In this document: positions 20,282 to 28,005 of the stretch, piece after piece
How the letters are laid out: every line of letters starts with the position of its first letter
Position numbering within the stretch: position 1 is the stretch's first letter
Source: a virus
Virus record (IMG/VR): IMGVR_UViG_3300043410_001332
Coordinates: 1 to 35,134 of that record
Strand: one strand, 5' to 3'
DNA length: 35,134 bases
Translations under genes and position numbers: made by a program
Notes under the pieces: generated by a model
What the model saw: the letters and a program-made list of their open reading frames with translations, nothing else
What the model was told of the DNA's origin: nothing
Database searches by the model: none

Positions 20282-20484
20282 AATTAACGTGGCACAAACT
20301 TAACCGGTATCCTCGGGGCCGATGGTTGCAAGCCTTCTGGCCAGATTTCACTGACATAGAACCAACTCTAAATGAAATTCAGCGTTGGTGTAAAGATAAC
20401 AATTGCGGCACACGAATGAGTTACGATATGTGGCGATTCAAAACTCGTGCAGAAGTAACAGCATTTTTGTTGAGGTGGTCATGA
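20272..20484 (+). CDS. Array member 33
   Basis: 70 aa. IQRWCKDNNCGTRM is central; it ends FKTRAEVTAFLLRWS. Starts inside the Lys-Trp codons of member 32; ends with TTGAGGTGGTCATGA. Confidence 0.75.
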   Translation: MDLKLTWHKLNRYPRGRWLQAFWPDFTDIEPTLNEIQRWCKDNNCGTRMSYDMWRFKTRAEVTAFLLRWS

Positions 20485-20669
20485 GCAACGCAGTATATCC
20501 TTACAGAATCGAATACCCCAGAACATCTGGGTGGTGGGACTCAGATTGGCGCAACATATCCGATTGGTGCAATGAATGTATTGCTCCAGGTGAATGGAAT
20601 TACTACGGCGAGTCGTTTGTCTTTGCAAATGAAGCAGACTACATGCTGTTCAAGTTGAAGTGGCTATGA
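20481..20669 (+). CDS. Array member 34
   Basis: 62 aa from ATG 20481 (the in-frame start at 20403 lies inside member 33). ISDWCNECIAPGEW is central; it ends FANEADYMLFKLKWL, coded TTGAAGTGG with CTATGA. Confidence 0.75.
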   Translation: MSNAVYPYRIEYPRTSGWWDSDWRNISDWCNECIAPGEWNYYGESFVFANEADYMLFKLKWL

Positions 20670-20899
20670 GTCATTTACCACGCAATGGTCGTTATGAAAT
20701 CTTTACTCATGGGTTTAAAACACACTGTTTTGACGACCCAAGTCTCGATGAGTTTAGAACACCCGAAGGCATGTTTGAATGGATACGTGAGCAAGACACG
20801 AAATATTGGGAACCGATGCTAGATGCACCGGAAAGCAATGTTGCGTTATACTTGCAACCAGAATTATATACATTGTGGAAACTGAAATGGGCAAAGTAA
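20666..20899 (+). CDS. Array member 35
   Basis: 77 aa. MFEWIREQDTKYWEP is central; it ends LQPELYTLWKLKWAK, a looser motif with one extra residue. The next gene starts directly after the stop, without overlap. Confidence 0.7.
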   Translation: MSHLPRNGRYEIFTHGFKTHCFDDPSLDEFRTPEGMFEWIREQDTKYWEPMLDAPESNVALYLQPELYTLWKLKWAK

Positions 20900-21133
20900 A
20901 TGAATAGTAAACAACGCAGAAATCAACGAGTATTTACACACGAAGTTACTCTAGTGTGCAAGAACGACGAACGTTACTTTGAATTTGAACGCAGAGTAGA
21001 CGAAGCAAAAGGTTGGCTACAATGGCGTACTAAGCGCAAACAGTATACGTTGGGTCAACGTGGCTACGACCGCCAAGTCTTCAAATTCCGCCAGCCAGGA
21101 TTGGCATCTATGTTTGCGTTAAAGTGGACATGA
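20900..21133 (+). CDS. Array member 36, basic
   Basis: 77 aa, strongly basic (SKQRRNQRVF, RTKRKQYTLGQRGYDR). AKGWLQW replaces the W-C motif; it ends FRQPGLASMFALKWT, coded TTAAAGTGG, with ACATGA coupling. Confidence 0.72.
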   Translation: MNSKQRRNQRVFTHEVTLVCKNDERYFEFERRVDEAKGWLQWRTKRKQYTLGQRGYDRQVFKFRQPGLASMFALKWT

Positions 21134-21408
21134 TAGATAATTCATATATTGAAAAAATGGCCAATGATCTTGCGACAATGATTAACGAAGAAATTGTTAA
21201 CCAAGCTATAAGGAAAGATGTTATGTTAAAAGGTTGGACTTGTGCGCCATTTACTACTGATCGATTTGTGTATCCCTTTGAATTTCGTCTTGACGAAGTG
21301 ACTGCTTGGCTACATACTAATACTACAGGCGAATATCGAGTATTCGGCAAAGAGTTTTGGTTTAAAAGTAAAAAAGATTTAACAGCATTTATTTTGAAAT
21401 GGGAATAG
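21130..21408 (+). CDS. Array member 37, last member
   Basis: 92 aa. The N-terminal helix (YIEKMANDLATMINEEIVNQ, residues about 6-25) is unlike other members. VTAWLHTNTTGEY is central; it ends FKSKKDLTAFILKWE. Its motif is coded TTGAAATGG, again without GAGG at the array end. The next gene starts one base after the stop. Confidence 0.73.
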   Translation: MIDNSYIEKMANDLATMINEEIVNQAIRKDVMLKGWTCAPFTTDRFVYPFEFRLDEVTAWLHTNTTGEYRVFGKEFWFKSKKDLTAFILKWE

Positions 21409-21409
21409 T

Positions 21410-22405
21410 ATGAAATCACTTGTATGTGATCAATTTGCGTCAATTGACGCATTAGAATTTAAAGACTTACCTGATCCGGTACCGGGCGAAGGTGAAGTAG
21501 TAGTTGATGTGGCGTACTCGTCAATTAACTTTCCGGATACGCTAATTGTACAGGGTTTGTATCAACTTAAGCCCGAGTTACCGTTTACTCCGGGGCATGA
21601 ATGTTCGGGCATTGTATCAGCAATCGGACCAGGTGTAACTAATTGTAAAGTAGGCGACAGAGTATATGTTAGTTCCACTATTGGAAGCTTTTCGGAAAAG
21701 CTAAAAATCACATCAAATCGTTGCCGTGTATTGCCGCCAGATGTAAGTTTACGTGATGCTTCTGTGCTAGCTGTTGCGTACATTACTTCGTATCATGCAC
21801 TTAAAAACAAAGCAAACTTGCAACCAGGCAAGACAGTATTAGTACTGGGTGCCAGTGGCGGTACTGGAACTGCGGCAATTGAAATTGCAAAGACTATCGG
21901 AGCCAGAGTTATTGCTGCTGCAAGTACACAAGAAAAGCTAGACTTCTGCAAACGTATGGGCGCCGACGAAGTTATTAACTACGACACCGAAGACCTTAAA
22001 GCAAGAGTTTGGGAATTAACAAACAAGCAAGGTGTGGATGTAGTGTATGACCCAGTTGGTGATCGGTATGCCGAGCCCGCAATGCGTTCACTAGGATATG
22101 GTGGCAAGTACTTAGTTGTTGGCTTTGCTGCTGGGGCAATTCCGCACATTCCACTTAACTTAGCACTGTTAAGCGAACGCAGTATTATTGGTGTTTATGT
22201 TGGTGCATGGGCACCACGTGCTGGTAAAGAAATGTTCATGGCAGCGCAAGCGTTAAATTCATGGACAAAAATGGGCAAAATTAAGCCCGGTGCGTCTATT
22301 ACAAAAACGTTTAAGTTTGATGAAGTAAAAGAAGCACTAAAGTTTGCAACTACAAGGAATCTTATTGGTAAAGTATTAATCGAAATCAACCCTAATTTAG
22401 GTTGA
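21410..22405 (+). CDS. Zinc-independent quinone oxidoreductase-like MDR enzyme
   Basis: 331 aa, medium-chain dehydrogenase/reductase of the zeta-crystallin (quinone oxidoreductase) type. The N-terminal GroES-like part has GEGEVVVDVAYSSINFPDTL and TPGHECSGIVSAIG. The nucleotide-binding Rossmann part has VLVLGASGGTGTAAIEIAK (about residue 143) and MGADEVINYDTEDL. The cysteine cluster for structural zinc is absent, as in quinone reductases. It likely uses NADPH to reduce quinones or enals. Such a full-length metabolic enzyme is unusual in a phage and probably came from a host. It follows the array by one base and could be co-transcribed with it. Confidence 0.9.
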   Translation: MKSLVCDQFASIDALEFKDLPDPVPGEGEVVVDVAYSSINFPDTLIVQGLYQLKPELPFTPGHECSGIVSAIGPGVTNCKVGDRVYVSSTIGSFSEKLKITSNRCRVLPPDVSLRDASVLAVAYITSYHALKNKANLQPGKTVLVLGASGGTGTAAIEIAKTIGARVIAAASTQEKLDFCKRMGADEVINYDTEDLKARVWELTNKQGVDVVYDPVGDRYAEPAMRSLGYGGKYLVVGFAAGAIPHIPLNLALLSERSIIGVYVGAWAPRAGKEMFMAAQALNSWTKMGKIKPGASITKTFKFDEVKEALKFATTRNLIGKVLIEINPNLG

Positions 22406-22430
22406 TAACAACGATATTTTATCGTATAAT
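22402..22430 (+). promoter_or_regulatory. Promoter with leaderless start
   Basis: TTGATA (22402-22407), a 17-nt spacer and TATAAT (22425-22430), then 6 nt to ATG 22437, placing the start codon at +1. The -35 box overlaps the stop of the previous gene. Confidence 0.78.
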
Positions 22431-22436
22431 ACAGAT

Positions 22437-23177
22437 ATGAAAGTTTACATTAACAAATACAAGGATCACTGGATTAGTCCCTATACAATGTTGGACTATG
22501 TGTTCTTTTGGACTGATTGGTCGAAGTGCAGCCGTGGGTGGACGCTAACCGACACACTAAACGACGAATCCGACACTCTTAATGGTGGGAAAAGTCGTTA
22601 TGTAGAGCGTCCGGACTGGCTTGAACCTTGGGCAGACCGTCTTATGCCCATTAGCCGAGCAATCCAGTGGGTATGGGACAAAGTTGATCGCAAGATTGAT
22701 TATGTTAAAATCGATCGCTGGGACACTTGGAGCATGGATCATACCTTGGGCAAAATTGCTTTGCCAATGTTAAAGCAACTCAAAGCAACCAAGCACGGTA
22801 GCCCATTCGTTGACGACGAGGATGTGCCTGAAGAACTCAAGTCCACTTCTGCTCCCCCAAAAGAAAACGATTACGACACAGACGACAATCATCACAAGCG
22901 TTGGGATTGGGTCATGGATGAAATGATCTTTGCGTTTGAACACAAGCTAGATGATTCGTGGCAAGATGCGTACCGCTCAGGTACACACGATATGCAGTGG
23001 ATTCCGGTAGACAAGGACGGCAACGAAGTTCCTAAGGGAGAACATAAATACTATCAGATGAAGGATGGTCCTAACAACACATACAAGTGTGACTATGATG
23101 GGATTAAGTTAGTGGAAACTCGTATTCAAAACGGCTTCCGTTTGTTTGGCAAGTATTATCAAGGTCTTTGGGATTAA
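22437..23177 (+). CDS. Conserved T4-like phage protein, function unknown
   Basis: 246 aa. The segment KIDRWDTWSMDHTLGKIALP followed by MLKQLKATKHGSPFVDDEDV, then HKRWDWVMDEMIFAFEHKL, is a highly recognisable hypothetical protein of T4-like phages of aquatic bacteria. Rich in W, D and K. No enzymatic motif seen. No Shine-Dalgarno; the promoter predicts a leaderless mRNA. Confidence 0.85.
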   Translation: MKVYINKYKDHWISPYTMLDYVFFWTDWSKCSRGWTLTDTLNDESDTLNGGKSRYVERPDWLEPWADRLMPISRAIQWVWDKVDRKIDYVKIDRWDTWSMDHTLGKIALPMLKQLKATKHGSPFVDDEDVPEELKSTSAPPKENDYDTDDNHHKRWDWVMDEMIFAFEHKLDDSWQDAYRSGTHDMQWIPVDKDGNEVPKGEHKYYQMKDGPNNTYKCDYDGIKLVETRIQNGFRLFGKYYQGLWD

Positions 23178-23178
23178 T

Positions 23179-23559
23179 ATGGAAGAATTTTTGACTCTAG
23201 TGCTGGAAATAGTTCTGTGGTATGCCTTTTTCCAATTGGTGTTCACACTGTACAAAGTGTGGGCGACTTCAAAAGAACTAGTCGAAGTAAGGAATGAATT
23301 CAAGGAACAACTGATCAAAAAGATTCATTATATTAACCAAGAACTCCACGGCGAGTGCTACTATTGGTTTGATAAAGAAACGGATCAGTTCCTTGCACAA
23401 GGCATAAATGAGTCCGAAATTCGCGCACACTTAATGGAACGGTTCAAAGACCACATCTTTGTACTAGACGACAAACGTGCAATGTTTGGTCCCGAACTAA
23501 AAATTGTCCCAATCGATCAACTACCAAAGTTATTCAATGCAAGCACAAAAACCAGCTGA
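23179..23559 (+). CDS. Conserved phage protein with N-terminal membrane helix
   Basis: 126 aa from ATG 23179, one base after the previous stop; the longer TTG start at 23146 overlaps it. Residues about 5-26 (LTLVLEIVLWYAFFQLVFTL) form one membrane helix. The soluble part, with HGECYYWFDKETDQFLAQG and FKDHIFVLDD, recurs in T4-like phages. Function unknown. Confidence 0.8.
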   Translation: MEEFLTLVLEIVLWYAFFQLVFTLYKVWATSKELVEVRNEFKEQLIKKIHYINQELHGECYYWFDKETDQFLAQGINESEIRAHLMERFKDHIFVLDDKRAMFGPELKIVPIDQLPKLFNASTKTS

Positions 23560-23566
23560 AGGCATT

Positions 23567-23869
23567 ATGATCCAAAAGGACTGGGGCAAGGCCCGGTCTT
23601 ACACTGTTGCGTGTGATTGTGGAGATCACGAGCACAATGCACACATGTGGATCGAAGTGTCCCCAGAAGCAGACGTACAGGATATTACTCTGACGTTCTA
23701 CGTACAAACCACTAACAAGTGGTGGGATAAAAATCGCTTTAAGCAGATTTGGGAAATCATCACAAAAGGCTATACAAAGAACGAAGCCACTGTTATACTA
23801 AGTAAACAGGGCGCATTGAACCTTTCAACTGTAATCCGTAATTCTGTAAACGATCTTTCTAAAAAATGA
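23567..23869 (+). CDS. Conserved T4-like phage protein
   Basis: 100 aa from ATG 23567, chosen for AAGG 6 nt upstream and the 7-nt gap; ATG 23537 is an alternative. DWGKARSYTVACDCGDHEHN has three histidine/cysteine positions that could bind metal. It is followed by TNKWWDKNRFKQIWEIITKG. The pattern is common in T4-like phages. Function unknown. Confidence 0.8.
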   Translation: MIQKDWGKARSYTVACDCGDHEHNAHMWIEVSPEADVQDITLTFYVQTTNKWWDKNRFKQIWEIITKGYTKNEATVILSKQGALNLSTVIRNSVNDLSKK

Positions 23870-24255
23870 GTATGCACTTACACCACCCTAGCCTTAGCCT
23901 TAGTGGCAAGCGCAAGGGCAAAGTTAAATTCCGTAACGCAGAAGAAGCTCGCAAGGCACGTGAGCTAGATGCATCGTGGAAGGAACTTCAAAAGAAATGG
24001 GACGTTGACGCCGAAGATAAAAAGCGTAAACGTGCGTTAGCAGCGCCTGCTTTGTCATACAAGTTGTCTGCTCCTGCAGGGCGTGGATCCACTGCACACA
24101 TCCCTAGCCGTGTAACTGAAGGTGGCAGTACTGCACCTGTTCATAAAGTATACACAGGCACAAAGGTAATTGGAATTGGCACAATGCACAAGTCCAATGC
24201 TGTACCTATTTTTAGCGACGAAGAAGCTATTGAAATTAGTAAAATGCGTAGATAA
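23866..24255 (+). CDS. Conserved basic phage protein
   Basis: 129 aa, ATGA-coupled. HLHHPSLSLSGKRKGKVKF at the start, a lysine-rich helix in the middle and GIGTMHKSNAVPIFSDEEA near the end are hallmarks of a hypothetical protein found in very many tailed phages. Function unknown; it travels with the preceding two genes. Confidence 0.85.
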   Translation: MSMHLHHPSLSLSGKRKGKVKFRNAEEARKARELDASWKELQKKWDVDAEDKKRKRALAAPALSYKLSAPAGRGSTAHIPSRVTEGGSTAPVHKVYTGTKVIGIGTMHKSNAVPIFSDEEAIEISKMRR

Positions 24256-24950
24256 TGAAAGTTAACTTACCGGATCACCTTTTTTATTCATTGGTTGATA
24301 TACCACACCCACCTCAAGATATCATTGACTCGGTTATTAAGACCGCAGAAGAAAATTATGCAAATGGTGATACAAATGCACAGTTTCTAACTCGCCCGTC
24401 AATTACAGATGAACAGATGCTGCAATACATGGCAACTAGGTTATCTAAAATCGAAGGCAAACCGTACATACGTGCCGATTACAGACGTTATACTGTAGAG
24501 GACAAAGTTAAACAATGGTTTGAGGAAAACGTTACAACTGACTATAACCAAATCGGTAGTCAAATGATGACAAACAACGGTGGCGACCCATATCCAGCTA
24601 CTACGTTTGGTGGTATTTTTACTCCGCATACCGATGGCAACATCAGGATGTACGTATTAAACTACATTATTAAGAATGGTAGTGACAAAGCTGAAAACAT
24701 TTGGATGTCGGAACCGCACAAAGGGCTAATCAGAGATGGAGATCCAATTCAATTCCCCGACTCAGAAAACTTAAAAGTGATTAAATCGGTAATACTCCCT
24801 GAAAGATCATGGTGTATGCTATACGGTAAAATTATTCACACAGTTAGAAACTTAGAAACAAATAGGATACAAATAAGCGTAGGATTTTCGCAAGAGCAAT
24901 TTGATAAACTACGAGAAAAATTTAAGATAGATCTTAAGAATTATGGCTAA
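24255..24950 (+). CDS. 2OG-Fe(II) oxygenase-like phage protein
   Basis: 231 aa. [17 protein letters not shown] (about residue 124) holds the H-x-D, and [20 protein letters not shown] (about 194-213) holds the distal histidine and the arginine. This gives the dioxygenase pattern. It also resembles prolyl-hydroxylase-like phage proteins, whose targets are unknown. Start overlaps the previous stop by one base (TAATG). It overlaps the IF-1 gene by 8 nt. Confidence 0.65.
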   Translation: MKVNLPDHLFYSLVDIPHPPQDIIDSVIKTAEENYANGDTNAQFLTRPSITDEQMLQYMATRLSKIEGKPYIRADYRRYTVEDKVKQWFEENVTTDYNQIGSQMMTNNGGDPYPATTFGGIFTPHTDGNIRMYVLNYIIKNGSDKAENIWMSEPHKGLIRDGDPIQFPDSENLKVIKSVILPERSWCMLYGKIIHTVRNLETNRIQISVGFSQEQFDKLREKFKIDLKNYG

Positions 24951-25161
24951 AGAAGAATCGATTAAAATGTCGGGCAAAGTTGCAGAAGTGCTGCCCAATG
25001 CAATGTTTAGAGTTAAACTAGAAACAGGGCATTTAGTAATTGCTACCTTAGGTGGTAAATTAAGGAAAAACAGTATCCGAATACTGCTCGGCGATGCAGT
25101 GGACATCGAAATGAGCCCGTATGATATGACCCGCGGTAGGGTCGTTTACCGAAACAAATAA
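24943..25161 (+). CDS. infA: Translation initiation factor IF-1
   Basis: 72 aa, exactly the size of bacterial IF-1, a single OB-fold that binds the ribosomal A site during initiation. Diagnostic stretches: [44 protein letters not shown] and [12 protein letters not shown]. From memory more than half of positions match E. coli IF-1. The start overlaps the upstream gene by 8 nt. Core translation factors are rare in phages. Possible roles are replacing inactivated host IF-1 or biasing initiation toward phage mRNAs, several of which look leaderless; both are inference. Confidence 0.93.
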   Translation: MAKEESIKMSGKVAEVLPNAMFRVKLETGHLVIATLGGKLRKNSIRILLGDAVDIEMSPYDMTRGRVVYRNK

Positions 25162-25172
25162 CCCAAGACTTG

Positions 25173-25218
25173 ATAACCTATAGTTTTGTGCTAAATACAG
25201 CATATTACTATAGGTTAT
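25173..25218 (+). promoter_or_regulatory. RBS-sequestering inverted repeat with late promoter in the loop
   Basis: ATAACCTATAG (25173-25183) and CTATAGGTTAT (25208-25218) are perfect 11-bp arms. The right arm contains the AGG of the only ribosome binding site for ATG 25223. The late-type promoter CTAAATA (25191-25197) lies in the loop, which also folds as TGCT/AGCA. Read-through RNA would hide the ribosome binding site; RNA started in the loop would not. Confidence 0.7.
25191..25197 (+). promoter_or_regulatory. Late-type promoter CTAAATA
   Basis: Located in the hairpin loop before the first structural gene; the predicted start is about 25203, downstream of the left arm. Confidence 0.5.
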
Positions 25219-25222
25219 TCTC

Positions 25223-27982
25223 ATGAGTTTTGCTAACATTAACATCGGTACTACCCCAGGCGATCACAGTGGTGATCCATTACGGGTTGCATTTAACAAG
25301 ATCAACAATAACTTCCAGCAAATCGCAAACGGTAACGTTGCGATTAATGTAACGTCTCCGGTGCAATCGGTTGCAGGAAGAACTGGTAACGTTGTTTTAA
25401 CTGCTGCTGATGTAATTGGGTCCATTACAATGGGCAACGTACAGGCTGCAATGAATGACTTTTCTGCTGGCTTTGCAACTAAAAACGATTTAGCTGCAAA
25501 TATCCACTCAGTAACTGGCACGGTAGTAACTGAACTTAATACATTAGAAAAAATTGCAACTACCCTAGGAAACAGTGCATCGTTTGGTTCTGATGTTCTT
25601 GGTAACTTAGCAACTAAAACAACCCAAATTAGCGCATTGCAATCTAATGCAATGGCCCAACAAGAGTCAATAAACTATTTGTCAGATAGCATCATTGCTG
25701 CTAATATTGCTATTGCACAAAATGCCTCAGACATCCAAACACTATTCTCTAATGCCGCTAGCCAAGCAAGTTACTTAGGCAACTTAACTGCTAACGCTGC
25801 TTCACAAGGTTTGTATCTTGACAGCCTAACATCTAACGCAGCCACCCAAGCATCATCACTTGACACGTTAACGGCCAATGCTGTAGCTCAACAAACTACA
25901 TTAATTTCATTGTTCGCTAATGCTGCAACACAGGATGCATCTCTTACAACTCTAATTGCCAACGCAATATCACAGCAATCAACGTTGGGAAATTTACTGG
26001 CAAACGTAACTTACATTGAGGGACAAATTGATGGTGCCAACGCTGCTATTATTACAGCCAATACCGCATTAAAGGGTTACGTTGATGTACAAATTGCTGC
26101 CGTTAACCAAGGATGGGGTGCTAATGCTGAATCTGTACAGAGCCAATTAACTGCTGCCAACGCTGCTATTATTACAGCCAATACCGCATTAAAGGGTTAC
26201 GTTGATGCACAAGATACTGCGGTTACTAACGCATGGACCGCTAACGCAGTTACTACCCAAAGCCAATTAACTGCGGCAAATACCGCAATTACCACAGCCA
26301 ACACCGCAATGAAAAGCTATGTTGATAGTCGCGAAACTGCTATCACTAATGCATGGACTGCAAACGCAGCATCACAACAAACTTCTATTGCTAGTTTAAT
26401 TTCGGGTGCATACACCAATAGTAACGTTGCTGCATACTTGCCAACCCACACTAGTAACATTGGTGGCAAAGATTTATTATTAACAGGTAACATTCAAACA
26501 TCCGGTGCCTTCCTTACTTCTAAGCATCAATTTAGAGGATTTGCAAGTATTGGTAACTTTGTTGATGGTACTCAGGCTGCTCTGTTAGTTGTTAACGCAT
26601 CTGCATCACAACCAGTATCAACCGCTGCAACTATGCAAGTAGTTGGCCCAGTTACTGGTATCCCTGTACAAATTGCACTAGACTCACACACTGCTGCTGC
26701 GGCACCAACATTTATTGGTAGACGTAGCCGTGGTAACTTAGTAGTGCCTACTGCTTTACAATCAGGCGACTTAATTACATCTTTTGCAGCCAAAGGTTAT
26801 GGCGCAACTGGTTTTAACACTGCAACTGCTCCGGGTTTTGCAGTATATGCAACTGAGAACTTTACTGATACCGCACAAGGTACACACTCAGTTATTTCGT
26901 ATACCACTCCAGGAACAACTAACACAATCCACCACACTCGTTTTGACAGCAACGGTAACGTATTAATTGTTGGCGGGTCAACATCTATTTCCCCAACAAC
27001 AGGTGCGTTAGTTGTTAACGGTGGTGTTGGTATTGGCGGTAATTTACATTTAACTGGTAATATCCAATCTCTAAACAGCATTACAACTTTGAGCGACATT
27101 AATGCTAGTGGGTCATTATTTGCAAATGCTCAAATTGTATCAAATACCGCAGTATATTCTCCAAAGTATTACTTTGCAAACGGAGCTCCATTATCGTTCT
27201 CGTTTGATACTGCGGCAGCAACAACATTTATTAGAAACTACGGTGGTAATACATATATTGCAAATCTGCAAATACATAATGCCACTATTACTGGTGACGG
27301 TTCCGGACTACCATTAATCTTCGATATGCAAAACACCATCGCCAACCATACGTTGCAGGCAGAAGGTATGTTGGTTGCTAATGCAAGCACACAATCAACT
27401 AGTGCATACGATGGCGCATTGCTGGTACCGAATGGCGGCGCGGGTATCCAGGGTAACGTATTCTGTGCAATTCAGCCCGATACTCGTATTCAAGCAGGTC
27501 AAGGCGGCACATATCTGCCAAACGTTATCGGACAGTTTACTAGTGACGTTAACAACTATTCCCAAGTCAACATGCAAAACTTGCACCACGGTTCTTTTGC
27601 AAGTAGCGACTTTGTTGTAACTGCCGATAACGGTTCAGACACTGAAAACTTCGGTGACTTTGGTATCGCTAATAGCCAATACATGTATCCAGGATACGAA
27701 GCTATTTTACCAAACGACACTTACTTAATTGCAAACGGCGGAAACCTATTAATTAACGCAGGTTCGCCAACTAAGACTATTAAGTTTGCAGTTGGTGGTA
27801 GTGATGCCACTGATATTGTTGGCAACTGGAGTAATGTAGCCCTAACGGTTAGCACAAACCTAGACGTACTAGGAGATATTTCCTATACTCCAGCCAATGC
27901 AAGTAACTGGAATACATCTATTACGTCAATTAGTCAAGCACTTGATGAATTGGCCGAAAGACTAAGAACTGCAGGATTCTAA
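25223..27982 (+). CDS. Long phage structural protein, probable tail fibre
   Basis: 919 aa. The N-terminus (GDHSGDPLRVAFNKINNNFQ) is the short anchor motif seen on many T4-like structural proteins. SPVQSVAGRTGNVVLTAADV (about 45-64) is typical of tail fibres. Residues about 170-270 are a 15-residue periodic region (LTANAASQ..L), probably a trimeric coiled coil. It is followed by three 40-residue repeats (AANAAIITANTALKGYVD). The C-terminal half is G, N, S and T rich beta structure. Likely a virion fibre involved in host recognition; no chaperone domain seen at its end. Late expression is expected from the promoter and hairpin upstream. Confidence 0.82.
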   Translation: MSFANINIGTTPGDHSGDPLRVAFNKINNNFQQIANGNVAINVTSPVQSVAGRTGNVVLTAADVIGSITMGNVQAAMNDFSAGFATKNDLAANIHSVTGTVVTELNTLEKIATTLGNSASFGSDVLGNLATKTTQISALQSNAMAQQESINYLSDSIIAANIAIAQNASDIQTLFSNAASQASYLGNLTANAASQGLYLDSLTSNAATQASSLDTLTANAVAQQTTLISLFANAATQDASLTTLIANAISQQSTLGNLLANVTYIEGQIDGANAAIITANTALKGYVDVQIAAVNQGWGANAESVQSQLTAANAAIITANTALKGYVDAQDTAVTNAWTANAVTTQSQLTAANTAITTANTAMKSYVDSRETAITNAWTANAASQQTSIASLISGAYTNSNVAAYLPTHTSNIGGKDLLLTGNIQTSGAFLTSKHQFRGFASIGNFVDGTQAALLVVNASASQPVSTAATMQVVGPVTGIPVQIALDSHTAAAAPTFIGRRSRGNLVVPTALQSGDLITSFAAKGYGATGFNTATAPGFAVYATENFTDTAQGTHSVISYTTPGTTNTIHHTRFDSNGNVLIVGGSTSISPTTGALVVNGGVGIGGNLHLTGNIQSLNSITTLSDINASGSLFANAQIVSNTAVYSPKYYFANGAPLSFSFDTAAATTFIRNYGGNTYIANLQIHNATITGDGSGLPLIFDMQNTIANHTLQAEGMLVANASTQSTSAYDGALLVPNGGAGIQGNVFCAIQPDTRIQAGQGGTYLPNVIGQFTSDVNNYSQVNMQNLHHGSFASSDFVVTADNGSDTENFGDFGIANSQYMYPGYEAILPNDTYLIANGGNLLINAGSPTKTIKFAVGGSDATDIVGNWSNVALTVSTNLDVLGDISYTPANASNWNTSITSISQALDELAERLRTAGF
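26035..26330 (+). repeat. Three tandem 120-nt repeats in the fibre gene
   Basis: The 53-nt stretches 26035-26087 and 26155-26207 appear identical, and a diverged third copy lies at about 26275-26330. The period of 120 nt encodes the 40-residue repeat ending in ALKGYVD. This suggests recent duplication and possible length variation of the fibre shaft. Confidence 0.85.
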
Positions 27983-27985
27983 ATA
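27979..27985 (+). promoter_or_regulatory. CTAAATA motif over the stop codon, uncertain
   Basis: CTAAATA includes the stop of the fibre gene. It may be chance; the motif at 28026 is nearer the next gene. Confidence 0.2.
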
Positions 27986-28005
27986 TACGCAGTTTAACCC
28001 AAAAC

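Larger units (their letters stand above)
12105..21408 (+). other. Tandem array of 37 small overlapping genes, about 32 diverged paralogues
   Basis: Units of roughly 58-157 aa follow one another head to tail. About 32 share a C-terminal pattern close to FxFxxexDAxxFaLrW plus 0-5 residues; most also have a central W-C-x-E-x-F-G motif about 20-45 residues earlier. The parts between are highly variable. At 15 junctions the DNA reads TTGAGGTGG or CTGAGGTGG, then 2-5 nt, then the next ATG overlapping or touching the stop. The GAGG of the motif is thus the next gene's ribosome binding site. Where the motif is LKW, the next ATG often lies inside AAATGG. Genes without the motif (12733, 14227, 17964, 18606) interrupt the array. 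Transcription units start at 12105 and 16183. Function unknown. Confidence 0.85.

Noticed and set aside
12105-21408. Array as an integron-like cassette array or CRISPR locus
   Set aside because: There are no attC-like sites, no integrase and no regular short repeats with spacers; the repeats are coding and at gene ends.
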